Both the position numbers and the translations under genes were made by a program. From positions 1-64,000 of the forward strand of contig CALNHX010002992.1 of the NCBI GenBank assembly GCA_940337035.1: DNA of 64,000 nt, read 5' to 3'. How positions within the stretch are numbered: the first letter of the stretch is position 1; each line of letters starts with the position of its first letter. Below, piece by piece: positions 29,874 through 41,880 of this stretch. Source of the stretch: Agriotes lineatus. Its lineage: Eukaryota; Arthropoda; Insecta; Coleoptera; Elateridae. The notes beneath the pieces were generated by a model. That model did no database searches. It was not told the origin of the DNA and saw nothing but the letters and a program-made list of their open reading frames with translations.

Positions 29874-31004
29874 TTATTTGTCATTAAATAACAGCAATAA
29901 TATTTCCTTTATTTTTTCCTGTGCTTCGTCTGCAGGCATCCTTTCCAGCTCTTCAAACAAATATTGCACAAATGTGCTGTTTGCGTTTCTGGGAACAGGC
30001 TGTCTGTTTCCAAAAACGTTTGTAATTGACTGAACCATTCCCAGAATTTCGTCCAGTTTCTCTTCTTTATTGCGTTTGCGTCTTTGTACTCCTTGTGCTA
30101 GAAAATATTTTGATAAGCGAACTTACACATACTATTTACTTATTTATATTGCCACAGGGTGTAGTGGGCGTCGTACCAGCCAGTGACTTCCTTTTTATGC
30201 CACTAGGACCGGCCACTGGTGGTTCTTCCTCCTGAGTGGAGTGTCCAGGACTGGTTGGCTCTTCCAGAGGGCTTTCAGTCCTAGCCTCTGAAGACGTCAG
30301 ACTCTCCATCGTCATCGTGCTCCAGACAGAGGCTGAAGACGATGGTCTACTGGATGCTCTACTTGTGGTGTTTCTCTTTGTGGCAGTATATGTCCTATAA
30401 AGCATATAACCACAATTATTAATAATATGCATATATAATACAAAATGTAGAAAGGTCAATTAAACAGTCAATACTAACTTTCTTTTCTTTGTGTACCTAT
30501 TATAAAAAAGCATTGCCTCAAAGTAAGGCCAATTGCTATAAGGTGCCCCAGTACCCGAGGGAAACTTGTTTTTTTATTTGACGAAGCGGTCCCTGAGGTG
30601 CTTCCAAAGCTTCATGCACTCTTCAACTAAAACAGACAATATTTGAATTATTTTCAGATAAAGCATTAAAATAAACAATTCAGGTACTCAGATATTTTTC
30701 TCACCACTACAGTTTAGCACGGTGCTAATATGCTGCCAAGCCTGATGTTTTTTCTTTGTATCCTTGTATGATTTGTTGGACAAATCATACAAGAACTCAA
30801 ATTGTTGAATCGCCTCTATCAAGAGGCCTGGCTCCAGAGTACCTTCTTGTTCTTCGATAAGTATTTCTGTAAAAAATATATAAAAATCAGAAAATACCGA
30901 GGAAAATACTGAGAAAACTACTAACCCGACTGGCTCTGGGTAGCCTCCGTCTCCAGTTCATTAAATTCCTCAAGGAGGTCATCGCTCTGATCTGGATCAC
31001 ACAT
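29874..31004 (-). pseudogene. MADF-BESS type DNA-binding protein (Harbinger partner), one stop
   Basis: Minus-strand exons separated by short introns give MCDPDQSDDLLEEFNELE (ATG at 31002-31004), then a MADF-like domain (LLIEAIQQFEFLYDLSNKSY, KKKHQAWQHISTVLN, VEECMKLWKHLRDRFVK, then SNWPYFEAMLFYNRYTKKRK), a Ser/Thr/Pro-rich linker (30136-30380) and a C-terminal helical BESS-like end (EEKLDEILGMVQSITNVFG ... FVQYLFEELERM) stopping at 29874-29876. A TAA follows DRFVK where a Glu codon is expected, the one obvious lesion. Such two-gene layouts (transposase plus Myb/MADF protein) are usual for PIF/Harbinger transposons, in which the partner helps nuclear import and end recognition. Confidence 0.75.
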
Positions 31005-31378
31005 CTGTAGAAGATAGGACATAAATAAATAAACTTAAAAACTGAAATATTTACGGAGCTACCCACCTGCAAGCATTTGTCAGATGTCAGTGAATGGCAT
31101 TTGACATATGATGTAAAACACGTGACAGCTGAAAATCGTTTTGATTGGCTCTTCAGACTTGCTACGAACGGTGCTACGAGCGGCCTCGGACAAAAGTTAA
31201 ACTTTATTCAAGTCGAACGGCAGCCCAACAGCGAACGGCAACGCCGATGGTAGATATAAATGGTCTTACGGGTTTCTGAACTTTTAAATTGGGAACGCCA
31301 GCGCGAACGCCAACGGGAACGGGAACGCCGGCGAACGGCAAGTTTATAAATCCAGCTTTAGTGGTGAAACGCAGAAAA
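31005..31378. promoter_or_regulatory. divergent region between MADF-BESS and HARBI1-like genes
   Basis: 374 bases separate the two starts. It has a TATA-like TTTATAAATCC at 31343-31353, 26 bases before the transposase ATG, and a cluster of GAACGCC / GAACGGCA motifs on both sides of 31255 (31206-31250 and 31290-31341), some inverted. The motif cluster may be the binding region for the partner protein; this is inference. Confidence 0.45.
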
Positions 31379-32562
31379 ATGTTATTTTCAAGTAGCTCAA
31401 GTTCGAGTTCATCTGATGATGAAGTTATTGTACGGAGGCCCAAAGTTTATCGAGATCGTATTGACCATATAAATAGGTGGAATGATACCGAGTTTTTTGA
31501 CCGATTTAGGTTAACCAAACCCACTACGATAAATTTGTTGGCGAAAATTGATAATTTAATTAGATTACTAACAAATAGGTAAGAGTGCATACTGTTAAAG
31601 TTATTGCAACAATAATTTAATATTTACATAATTATCTTGCAATTATAGGGGAGGATGTATACAACCGATGCTGCAGCTATTGCTAACGCTGAGATTTTAT
31701 GCGACAGGAAGTATGCTTATTGTAGTAGCGGATTTTGCTGGGGTATCGAAAGCCACAGCTTCCAGGATTGTTAAAAGAGTATCAAACGCCATAGGTTCGT
31801 TACGTCCGCAATATATAAAAATGTGTGAAAATGAAGACGAAATGGCACGCACTGCAGCCGAATTCTACGAGATAGCTCGTTTTCCTCGAATTATCGGAAG
31901 TATTGATTGTACCCATATAAGAATAGAATCTCTAGGTACCTAAGCCTTTTAATATTTCTACGATGAATAAATAATATTTTGCTTTAATTCTGTTTAGGAG
32001 ACGATGCCGAAATATTTAGAAACCGAAAAGGCTACTTCTCTCTAAATGTGCAAACGGTGTCTGATGCACAATTGAAAATAAGAAGCATAGTAGCACGTTG
32101 GCCAGGGTCTGTACACGACCAAACAATTTTCAATAATAGCAATTTGAAAAGAGATTTTGAAGCTGCCAGGTATAGAAATTTTTGGCTAATAGGAGATAGT
32201 GGTTACACCTTGCGTGAGTACCTTATGACCCCTCTTCAAAATGTTATGACAAGATCGGAGAATTTATATAATGAGTCATTGTTTAGGTGGCGAAATACCG
32301 CAGAAAGACAGTATGGTGTATGGAAACGGCGCTTCCCAGTATTGTCCGTAGGTATGAAAATTAATATTGAAACGGCTATGGCAGTGATTGTGGCAACAGC
32401 CGTTGTACATAATATAGCATGAACGATGATTTCCCCGAAGAACCAGTTGAGATTGAAAGGAATGATGAAGTCGAAAGGGGAAGATTACCCGAGCAAGATG
32501 AGCAAAGACAAGGGCACTTTACAAGGCAACTGTTAATTAATGAACATTTCGCTAGATTGTAA
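31379..32562 (+). pseudogene. HARBI1-like PIF/Harbinger transposase, three exons, one late frameshift
   Basis: Exon 1 (31379-31577) starts MLFSSSSSSSSSDDEVIV; exon 2 (31649-31935) begins after TATAG and contains LLLTLRFYATG, a helix-turn-helix (FAGVSKATASRIVKRV) and the first catalytic Asp in GSIDCTHI; exon 3 (from 31998) has the second Asp in LIGDSGY and the Glu in NTAERQYGVWKRRFPVL. Introns have GTAAG...ATAG and GTACC...TTTAG borders and join in frame. At about 32418 a one- or two-base loss after VVHNIA shifts the frame; the remaining 47 codons (NDDFPEEPVEIERNDE to HFARL) follow in another frame and end at 32560-32562. The DDE residues are intact. Confidence 0.85.
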
Positions 32563-33148
32563 ATGTTGTACGTATAGTAATAGTGTGATAAATGTGTTGT
32601 AATTTTATTTGTTCTTCAATGATTTTTATAAATATATTAAAGTTGGTATTAATAAAAGAATTTTTTAAGTGAAAATATGAATAGTGGTTTTTGATTTCAA
32701 GAATAAAAAGAAAAAATGATTTGTATAATAAATAATGCATTTCCTGCTTGAAATAAGTTGTCTAGTTAATGCATTGCATACAAATATTAATTTTAAATTG
32801 AAAGGTTTTTAAAAAATATCGATCATTTTAATTTTTCGAACATTTAACAATAGGCGCTGTCGAGCCTACTGCAGCTTGCCACTGCACTGGTAGTATGTAT
32901 AGCAACAGAGGAACCAACCACCTCAATTTCAATACACTGCGAAAGAATTGACCTCAAAACTTTGATACCAATAAAATATTTATTAAATTAACCACTATGA
33001 ACTAATAAGTATTATAAAATAAATTTAGAACTAAAACGCTAAACATATATAAGATAATTATTATAAATAAATTTATACCATAAAACATAATTATAAATTA
33101 TTAATACTACCTATCGTAACTATTTTTCTAATTCTTTTTTCTTAATTT
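32563..33148. other. AT-rich non-coding stretch
   Basis: Holds an unremarkable AT-rich sequence and a short GC-richer piece (32850-32900). No TIR pairing with the nearby Harbinger genes was found. Confidence 0.4.
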
Positions 33149-34040
33149 CTATTCTAAATTAATTAATTCAATTTTTTTTAAATACTCAACTTCCATTTTG
33201 AGTCGTGTATCGCGCCTTTCTTCTTCCTTTTCCAATACATACATTTTTTTGTCTAAATATGTATCTTTGGGCATGGGTGGGTTGTCGTTGGTCGTTTTTA
33301 GTTTGCGTCTCGTTTTCTTTTTAACATAGTGGGCGTATATGTTGCCCCAATTTTCGTTTGTTGAAATTACGGCTGGTACGTCTGTGTCCGGTACTGCACC
33401 TCCACTCCCGTCTTCAAAAACTACTTCTAATGGTCGACTTGTGTCACTTCTAATAGCTTAACTTGGGCCACTCTGATGGGTCGACTTGGGCAACTTCTAA
33501 TGGGTCGACTTGGTACACTTCTTGATCTAGTTCAACTAATGGTCGTATTGGTTTAGCCGATCCTGCTGCACCATCCTCGTCGTGGGGATTGTACAAACCT
33601 CCAACGGTTTTTACGTTTAAGATTTGAAGCACCACGTCATAAATGATGCTTTTCCTATCTGGGGGTTTTTCAGCCCCGCCACCTGTACCAATCATATAGG
33701 TATTCCGGCTTGTATAATATTTCCTGGCTGCCGTTTTTAAATTATCGTATTTGCTTTTTAACTGGGACACTGTCCTTGGCCCATACATACTGTTGAATTG
33801 GGAAGTGATTTTTTCCCAAGCAGCTTCCTATAAAAACGAAGAATGAAAGAATTATTAGAACACGGATTACTAATGTAAGGTTATGCAGTACTTACCTTTT
33901 CTGCCGGCGACACAAGATTTTGTCGTTTTATTCTCGATAATATGTTTAAAAGTTAATATAATATGCGCTAAACGCAGTTCCGCTTCCAAAGAAAAATTAT
34001 TCCCACGAGGAATTTTTGGGGTTTGGGAATTCCTGGACAT
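33149..34040 (-). pseudogene. Myb/SANT-like DNA-binding protein relic (Harbinger-associated type)
   Basis: Exon 1 (34040-33896) starts MSRNSQTPKIPRGNNFSLEA and covers the first helices; after an intron with GTAAGT and TATAG borders (33828-33895), exon 2 reads EAAWEKITSQFN, GPRTVSQLKSKYDNLKTAAR and IGTGGGAEKPPD, a Myb/SANT-like domain of the type found in FSBP/MSANTD proteins. The C-terminal part (WGNIYAHYVKKKTRRKLK ... EKEEERRDTRLKMEVEYLKK) lies in another frame. Shifts are near 33920 and within short imperfect repeats at 33430-33510 (CAAGTCGACCCATTAGAAGT-like). No transposase of the same family is adjacent with certainty. Confidence 0.75.
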
Positions 34041-34194
34041 TTTAAAGAAAAACGATACAACACACACAAAAAAAAATCAAACGCAACAACCAACGACCGA
34101 TCACAACTACGAAATCAAAGGAAATGACACAGAATGGGACCCACATGTGCCCAAGTTAAGTGAGTTGCAAACCTATTTCATTGTAGCCAACCAA

Positions 34195-34345
34195 AAGTTT
34201 TGGTACAAAATTTCACTTTAGCTAAAGTGGTGTTGCATTTCTTTATGAAACGCTTCAGCTTTAAAGCAACCTTAAAGGAAACTTTAACTTAAAGTGGGCT
34301 TTAGTAAAAGCCACTTTAAAGTGAATATTATGAAACTGGGCGTAA
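34195..34345. repeat. Harbinger-like terminal region with CTTTAGCTAAAGT palindrome
   Basis: Reversed, the block starts GCCCAGTTTCATAATATTCA and contains CCACTTTAGCTAAAGTG and many ACTTTAA repeats. The window end (63899-64000) carries a related block starting GGCCGGTTTCATAATATCGG. Both look like the same kind of transposon terminus; the left partner of this one was not found. Confidence 0.6.
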
Positions 34346-34469
34346 GTTATTTAAAAAATTGCCTTTATAACTAATCTAAGGTTTTTTAGAACTAATTGAT
34401 ATAATTCAATATATACATTAAAAATATCGGCGTTTTCATGTTGAAATAGTCCACTAATAATATTGACCT

Positions 34470-35719
34470 CTATAATAACATCAAATCAACTGTCAAATAC
34501 AAGTAAATGGCATTGTCATTAAGCATTTCGTTCAAAATTCTCGCCATATGATTTTTTTTCTTTTTGAACAACCAAATTAAAATGTGCTTTAATTCCAACC
34601 ACTTTAATGCCATTTGCTCTTGCCAATCATCTTGTATCTGACAGTTGCATAAATTGTTTAAATTTCGAATATTCATGAATATTTATTAAATTAAAAGTTT
34701 CCCTATAGTGTGCTCTTCGTAGTGGACTATTTGAAAACCAATTGTAGATTTCTTTACATAAAAAATCTAAACTACTCGGCAAAGTTTCAGCGGCCTTGCT
34801 ACAGCATAAATGTAATGAATGAATGCATTTTACAAGTTGAAGTTTTGGAGCTTTTGATTGTAAAATTGTAAACACCGAATGATTTTTTCCCCATAAATTA
34901 TTAGCCCCGTCAGTGCCCAATCCACTTAGCTGCTTGATATTTAAACCGGACGATGATAAAAATGTGACAATTATGTCGGCAAGAACTTCAGCCGTCGCGG
35001 AGGTAATTTGAATAAGTCCCAAAAAATTTGTATTTTGTAATTTTTTTCTGAGTTTTGCTGTAATATCTGAAACAATAATACGGATTAGGTAAAAATTGCA
35101 GTTCTTGAGGGTGCTGTAATTAATACGTACCGAACGCACATACATAAATACTTGCACACAGCTACATCAGTCGATTCATCAATTATTAAGGAAAAGTAGC
35201 TGTTGCCAATATCTTCCAGTAAACTTTTTTTAAAACTTGCCCCAATGACGTTTTTAATTAGCATGGTGCATTTTGTTCTGTGCAGTTTTATATTTTCGTA
35301 ACTTTTCGAATTATTCTTCAAAAGTTCCGATAAATGGTCCAGACTTTTGACACTGGAATGCACAGCAATAAATGAGGCGATCTTTAATTCCTACTCCTTA
35401 TTTTCAGCTGTTATTTTCAGCACAGTAGTAATTTTTTGCTGCGAGGGAGCGAGATTAATTTTTTTTAAATTCATTTTATGTTGTGGTCGTTCACCATGCC
35501 GTTGCAGATCAGTTTTATGTGCGCGTAAAGTTGTTTTGCATACTTTACAATACGCAGATGCCCGCCCCATCAGCGTCCGCTTGCAGCCACCCTAATAATG
35601 TTTGTATAAAAATTAATTTAACGTTTTTCAAAATAAATGCAATTTTCAATTACCTTTAAACACAGGAAGAGATTCCCATTCTTTTTGTATTTTGTTTGGT
35701 ATTTTTTCCATTTATCCAT
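34470..35719 (-). pseudogene. hAT-type transposase relic, ZNF862-like subgroup
   Basis: The minus strand starts MDKWKKYQTKYKKNGNLFLC, has a first intron near 35585-35655, then a Cys-rich zinc finger (YCKVCKTTLRAHKTDLQRHG), a stop (ENKE followed by TAG), VHSSVKSLDHLSELLKNNSK, the core motif FSLIIDESTDVAVCKYLCMC, a 60-70-base intron (about 35066-35130), a frameshift, then SGLGTDGANNLWGKNHSVF and LVKCIHSLHLCCSKAAETLP to FMQLSDTR and ARILNEMLNDNAIYLYLT. These are hallmarks of the hAT-derived ZNF862-like family. Several lesions make it non-functional. Confidence 0.85.
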
Positions 35720-37515
35720 GATGTAGTACAGTAATTGACGTAATCGACGTAACTAACAGCACTAAAGTAACACTTTAATACACGATACTAAATAATCTCG
35801 CAATTCGATCACGACGAAAGCAGAGGCAAAACTGATACCAATACCAAAAACTAAAAATTTTTCTCATCTTCCAGCTACCCCCAATCCCAAAACTGTACAT
35901 TTTTAAATAAAAATCTGCAAAATAAGAAAATTGTCACGTACGATGCCTAACGGAACATCGGTATTGGCAGTATTTATTATTATTTATTACTTTAACTGCG
36001 TACCTAACCAACTACGAGTCACAAGCAGTTTAGGGAATAAACGAATAATATATTTTTCAAGTGATAATATTTATTTTTATTTCGTGCTTTGGCATCGTAG
36101 AACTTTGGCCTTAAATTTTTAGAAATACTGTTTTATTCGGCTTTTTACAATAATACCAAAGTACCGATTGAATGATTAAATCACGGAAGCGCCCGTTCAT
36201 TCCTCCTTTACCCATCCGCATAAATCATTTAGCATTCTTAGTGTCGACTCAGCTGTGTTGACCATTCGACCAGATGTGTGACAGGACAAGGTGCACCTTC
36301 AAATCCTGACAAACGGGCGGGGACAAAAAGATTTGCAAAGAAATTTAAAATTTTATGGTTAAGAACCGCTGCGGGAGTTTAAAAAATCGCCCAATTTGCG
36401 CCAATCGCAAATCTTAAATTTTAATAGCAATTTCAAATTTTTATCGCCCAAATAGTGATTAATCGCCCAATTTGGCGACACTTTTACTGAGGGAAAATTG
36501 CTGTGCAAAGCGCTCGCGCGAGGTATTGAGAGCTCCGGCGTGGTACAGTGAATCTTCTGCTATCTGTTGCTATGTATTTTTATTATTGTTGCTATTTATT
36601 GTTGCTATATATTCTTATTATTTGGGCGTGGTTGGGGGTGGTTGAGGGGAGCTGGAAGCTGGAATATGTAGAAAATAAGTGAAAAAATTGCGAAAAAACC
36701 GGAAAAATCAAACACTTTTAATGATTTTTTTACAATTTAACGGGGCAAATTCCCCCCAAATCTACAAATGTTCATGTTTTCGACCTTGTTCAGTGGTCTA
36801 GCCCCTCAAAAAAAAAATGTAAAGGCTTAAATAATATTTTCCGTCCCTAGGAATTATCGAAAAATGATAAAAATAGGTGGGGGGGGGGGGCTTCCCCCGA
36901 AAACGGCGGGTGATGGGGAAAACGGGGGTTATATTCGGATTCAGGAAGTCATTTTAATAAGAATCCGCAGGAATGGTGTCGGGGCTTGAAAAAGAATTTT
37001 TTTTGCCGCCCAGTGTAATCAGTAACGGTGGGTAGAGGGATTTCGTTTGCGCAGTGACTAACGTCATATGACAGATTCTTTGTGTTTTAAAGTGTGAAAA
37101 TTGCTGTTGCTGGGATAGAAGGTTTAGCAGAGCCTGGTTGTTCAACTTAGCACCATTATTTCCGCAATCCTTTTAACATTCAAGGACTGATAATACACCA
37201 TACCGCAATGGTGCGTCTCTGATTTATTGTGTCATTTAGCTTAAATAAGGTTAACAATTTAATGTCAATATGATAGATGTAAAAATGTTACCAATACCAA
37301 ACTTGGAAATTACTAGATTCTAACATTAGTTCCGATTTTCACCGCGTCTCAATCTAGATTTTGTAGCCTGTAAATGATTGTCAAGCACAAACAAATATTT
37401 TCGAAAATAATTACAAAATAAGAATATACAAACACAAATGCATACCAAAATTAGTAATAAAGGAAAATACAAATATTATTATTTTAGGGCTTATACATAA
37501 AACGGGGTAAAACAA
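35720..37515. other. non-coding stretch with AT-rich and homopolymer sequence
   Basis: No gene recognised. Notable are repeats of ATCGCCCAATTTG around 36383-36470, a G12 run near 36884, and several poly-A and poly-T runs. Confidence 0.5.
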
Positions 37516-40310
37516 TTATTGCAGAGGTACAGTGCAACTAGTGCATAATGTCTTGGTTCGCTGTTCAATTTTCCTTTTACCACATCCAAAACATCTCCTT
37601 CGTGTGTTAACTTGCACTGACAAATGATCTCCTACATTGTACAAATGGCGCGCTGAAGCTGACGGCCGTCCATTTGAACGTTTTCTAACTAATTTCGCAT
37701 TTTCTCGATCTTTACTAATAATTTATTCTGCCAAATCGATTAGAAATGTTAAAGTTGTTTCTTTTTTATGGTTTATTTCGTTATACAATATTCACGCATT
37801 TATTACTGAAGTCACCGGTAGTTTATAAAAGACTTTCCTCCACGATTTTCCAGACTTCCTATTAAAATCGTAAAAGACTCGTTAAGTGATCAGATAAATC
37901 TACTCCGCCCATATATTTGTTGTAATCCGAAATTGATTTTAGACATTGCAATTTCTTTTCACCATTTTTCATTTTTCGACTAACCTGCTCCATTTCTGCT
38001 GAATGGCAATTGCTTAGCACGAAAACTTCTTTTGTATCTTGCCAAAAACTGGCTGTAAAGCCTGAAGAAGTGGCGACAATTTTGTAATCTCCTCTTTCTA
38101 ATTTTGTTTCTATTTCAGGAATGTTTTTTCGATTTTTCATACAGGTACCATTTGCCGCAAATGAAGTAAAAAAACCTATCAAAGAATAAAAATATGTCCG
38201 TATTAGTGGATATATATTCTACGAGGTTATTCACTACGCGTTCTCCGAGAGTTGATTCTTTGTTAGATTCAAGGTCTTTTCAGGAATAAATATCAAAATT
38301 GTACACATAGCCAGTTTTCGAGTCACATAATTCCCATATTTTTACACCTTTTTTTATAGGTTTCAAGGGCAGAAACTGTTTGAGGGAAGAGCGACCTTTA
38401 AATTTGGCCATAGATGCATCGATACTCAAATGGGAACATAAAATTCTGGCTGACTGAAATCTTTGTTTCAAGCAAGTAACTAATTCGTGGACATAATATG
38501 TCTTACTAGAATTTTCAGGTTTCTGAGGATTAACATAATACATTTTTGAAAGAAGCATGGTACAGCGGTCACTAGTTATTGCCTATTTTATACAAGGATT
38601 TACTTGACTTTTTTATTAGACCAATGATCATGATATGATGGGAGTCGATTGTAGCACATTACAAACATACAGCTGGTAATAATCGTAATCTCGGCTGCAT
38701 CTGTTGGAGGAAACACTTTCCTTTTTTTAAAATAATAATTATACTAATAAAGGAATTTATTGTCACACAAGTAACTTAAAATAATAACATTATAACACAA
38801 AAAGATTAAGAAAAAAATGTGACAAGGGCGGAGTTCAGTTGTTATAAAAAACACCTATTCTTCCACTCAACCTATCTAAATAACTGTTACTGCAATTATA
38901 TTTAATTGAAATAGGCGGTCCAAAGACATTATAATTATTAGATTTGTAAGTGATTTGTGGTTGACAAAATTGAATTCAGAACTAATCGGTAATTTTAATA
39001 CATTTTTTAAGTAAACAAATACTCTTAGGCACTGTGTTGATGTTCAAAGAGATACTCTGACAAATGTCGTTTAAAAGAAGAAATTGGAAGGTCGCTTATG
39101 CGAGATGGCAAGGAGTTCGAAATATATGTCGCGGTATATGTAAAAGAGCGTTCAAAAAGTGCAGATTTGTGAATTGGGTTAAGAGCCCTTTGTTCCTAAC
39201 GTTAATATTGTGAACATCTGTTCTAAATCTAAACCTATCTAAAAGATAAGTTGGCGTTTTAGACAAAAGTAATTTATTAATAAAGCGTGCGAAGTGCATA
39301 AAACGACGATTTCTCATGTTCAACCATTTAGCGTCTCGGAATTTGTGAGATATGATCAAATTTTCGCAAGCCATAAATTAATCTTAGGCATGAATTCTGA
39401 ATACGTTGTAATCTTTTGGTATTTGTACTATCCAAACAAGGATCATAAACAATATCTGCAAAATTAAAGTGAGAGTTAAAGTTGTTAAAAGCTTTTTGTA
39501 TACATTTACTAACATGGCCGTTAAATCTTAAATTGGAGTCCATTATTAATCCCAAATTTCGGCAAGAACCCTGTATAGGCACAGCTGCACCTTCAACGTT
39601 GATAGTAATTAAAGGTAATATTCTATCTCTATCTTTTGATTTACAAAATAGTAGAACTGACGATTTTGATGGGTTAATAAGAAGAGAATTTTTTTACGTA
39701 GTAGTAACATTAGAAAGATCTGTATTTATTATATCATTTGCGTTTTGAATATCCGACAAATTAAAAGGCATGTAGAGTTGGGTGTCATCCGCATAAAAAT
39801 GACATTTGCAGTTTTTAATAATATCAATAAAGTCTGCAGTATAAAGTATATTATATTTCGTTCATAATTTTGATATGTTCGTTTGTGTTTTGTGCAATAT
39901 ATATAAAAAGACTCTTCGGAAACAGTTGAAGAAACACGTCTAATTTCGAAGAACTTCTGTTTACCTTTGCTAGCACTACAGGGTTTCGAATTTCAGGTCT
40001 GGTTTTCTTAGGGTGAAAATCGGTAATGTTTACTATATCTTGCCAATGGATATGAATGCTTTCACTTGATCTCTCCGGTTGAGGGTTTGGTTGTGCATTG
40101 AGCTCAGGGGCATCTTCTTCAGAATCTGTTGATGTGTCAGTATCTTCTGCGTGTTTGCTACCTTCGAATTCATTTCGTGGCTTTTTGGCGGGAATTTCTT
40201 CATCAGATGGTTCATAATCCCTATCTGACTCGTCAGTGGCATGAAAAGGATCTTCAACCTCGGATAAGTTGTTGATAATGTCTTCTAACTCCTCCTGAGT
40301 GAGGGATCTT
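37516..40310 (-). pseudogene. piggyBac transposase relic, split by a LINE fragment
   Basis: The N-terminal acidic part (40310-39880: LEDIINNLSEVEDPFHATDE to QDIVNITDFHPKKTRPEIRN) runs into DVFLQLFPKSLFIYIAQNTN; a LINE fragment (38735-39850) intervenes; the gene resumes with KVFPPTDAAEITI and RLPSYHDHWS, then the catalytic region LSIDASMAKFKGRSSLKQFL with KTGYVYNFDIY (38280-38558), DYNKYMGGVDLSDHL (37862-38182) and a C-terminal Cys-rich finger (RRRCFGCGKRKIEQRTKTLC, CTSC) ending at 37516. Order and motifs are those of piggyBac (DDE_Tnp_1_7). Frames change several times and a catalytic-site Asp/Glu (DESM in relatives) reads DASM here. The gene is dead. Confidence 0.88.
38735..39850 (-). mobile_element. 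5'-truncated LINE fragment (RT C-terminus to 3' end) inside piggyBac
   Basis: The minus strand opens at the RT catalytic block FYADDTQLYMPFNLSD, then a stretch with NLGLIMDSNLRFNGHVSKC, RLQRIQNSCLRLIYGLRKFD and WLNMRNRRFMHFARF, and ends in an AT-rich tail with AATAAA-like and ATTATTATTTT sequence. It is the same LINE type as the copies at 53.6-55.8 and 57.9-61.1 kb. 5' truncation at the YADD motif is typical of target-primed reverse transcription. Confidence 0.82.
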
Positions 40311-40841
40311 CATCTTATGCTAAAAAACAAAATATTCTCTACAATTTGAAAATTGACACTGTTGGGACGCGGATGTCCCAAACAAAATTACTGCTGGGAC
40401 TTATGTGTCCCATAGCGTAAATTAGTCCCACAAACCACAATGATTATGCTGTATTGATAATAAAAACTATCTAAGAAAAATATTAATTAATACTTAGATT
40501 TCATTAAATAGATTTCATTAAAATATTCGTTCCGGTCTCTTCAAATTTTCAATATTTTTCAATAACCATAGAACAACACGTGGTGTATGCTGTGCTTCAC
40601 TTAAAGCACAGCATAAAGATTACACAGCAGCGTAACTCACAGAGCGGCACTTTGATCGCTTTACGGCACTGTGGTTGACCTTCAACAATGCATGCGAAAA
40701 TCTGCCGAATAGTTGCTCTTCTTTACTGTAGAGAGTACGCTCAGAAACCAGGGCCGGATTGTAGAGTTTTTAGTGGACGTGGTAAAGAAATACAGACGCA
40801 TAATATAATTAAATGTTTTATTTTAAACACAAAGATAATTA
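40311..40841. other. non-coding stretch with small palindromes
   Basis: TGGGACGCGGATGTCCCA (40366-40383) and CTGGGACTTATGTGTCCCA (about 40394-40412) are small palindromic motifs, perhaps subterminal repeats of the piggyBac element. ATGCTGTGCTT-cact-TAAAGCACAGCAT forms a hairpin near 40588-40613. No gene. Confidence 0.45.
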
Positions 40842-41880
40842 TTAAATAATGTGTGTGAAAGGAAGTGTCTGAAATATAGCAACAAACTGCATAACCACTT
40901 GGTCTTTTATTATGAGGCTATCAAAATTTGTTTGAAACAAATTTTCAAAACAGGTTATGTAATCTACAAAAGTTTTATTTGGCATATGCAAACTACCAAA
41001 TAATTCGTCATCTGAATAATTGTTGTACGCTCTCATAAAAGTATGCAACGATGTATCATCTAATTCATCATGTGCTTTGGCTTAAACCTCACATGATTCA
41101 CAGGAATGAATCGTAAGACATTTTTTTAATAAATAGCCGCAAACGTACCGTGTGAAATTTTGTTGTAAAATGTCAGAAGTTTGGTAGTCGGTAGGACCAA
41201 TTCGTGAAGCTACATTGGTAGGAGTTGCGTCGGTTTCGAATTTCCGCACATCTTGAGCTTTCAACAAAATATCAATATTATCTCGTTCGCAGTTGTCGGT
41301 TCCCGAATGCAGCATATTAAAACAAACATGTTATTTCCTCCTTGCTGCCTTAGCGAGCCAACAAAATTCTCTAAACAATCTTGATTCAATCTGCGGATTA
41401 ATAAAAATTTGCATTCATTTTCTTTAACATTTTCCCATAAATGCATTACACCATTAATTGTTTGTTTCCAACACCGTATGCAGTTTATTTGTCCCGTGAC
41501 ATCGCCCACTTTCCAATTTAAAACTTGTACATTTTCAAACATTGCGTAACATTCTAATAAAAATTGCTTTTGTTCATCTGTGCCCTTATACGCGTGTTGA
41601 TATTTTGAAAGTTCAAACGTGGATGACGAATTAAGTATATCGAACAAATTATTAATTTTTCTAATAAATTGTTCCGTTGCTTGGGCTTGTGGAGGAAGTT
41701 TTCCAAACCTTATGTACAGGTTCATCCCTGCGGCAACTGTGTTGCTAAAAATTTGACTCGCAGATGTCACTTTCATTTTTCCGAAATTTCCAGGAGAAAT
41801 ATGAGCATCCCCAGTGAGCATTTTATTCCTAACGCGGAAATTTTTCGTTGGCGACGTAGCTGTTAAGTCACTGTTCCTTT
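40842..41880 (-). pseudogene. P-element/THAP9-like transposase relic 2, C-terminal half
   Basis: The minus strand reads SPGNFGKMKVTSASQIFSNT, VAAGMNLYIRFGKLPPQAQA, FVGSLRQQGGNN, then (41082-41315) RYVCGYLLKKCLTIHSCESC and (40842-41048) MPNKTFVDYITCFENLF. These follow one another in P-type transposases, after the core segment seen in relic 1. Frame changes occur near 41290 and 41060. The upstream half would lie right of 41880, where a Harbinger element is inserted at 41881, and it was not found beyond that element. Strand and order show that relics 1 and 2 are different copies. Confidence 0.82.

Noticed and set aside
36250..36340. Possible second tRNA-derived SINE (CCTTCAAATCCTG resembles a B box)
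   Set aside because: No convincing A box, tail or target duplication was found.
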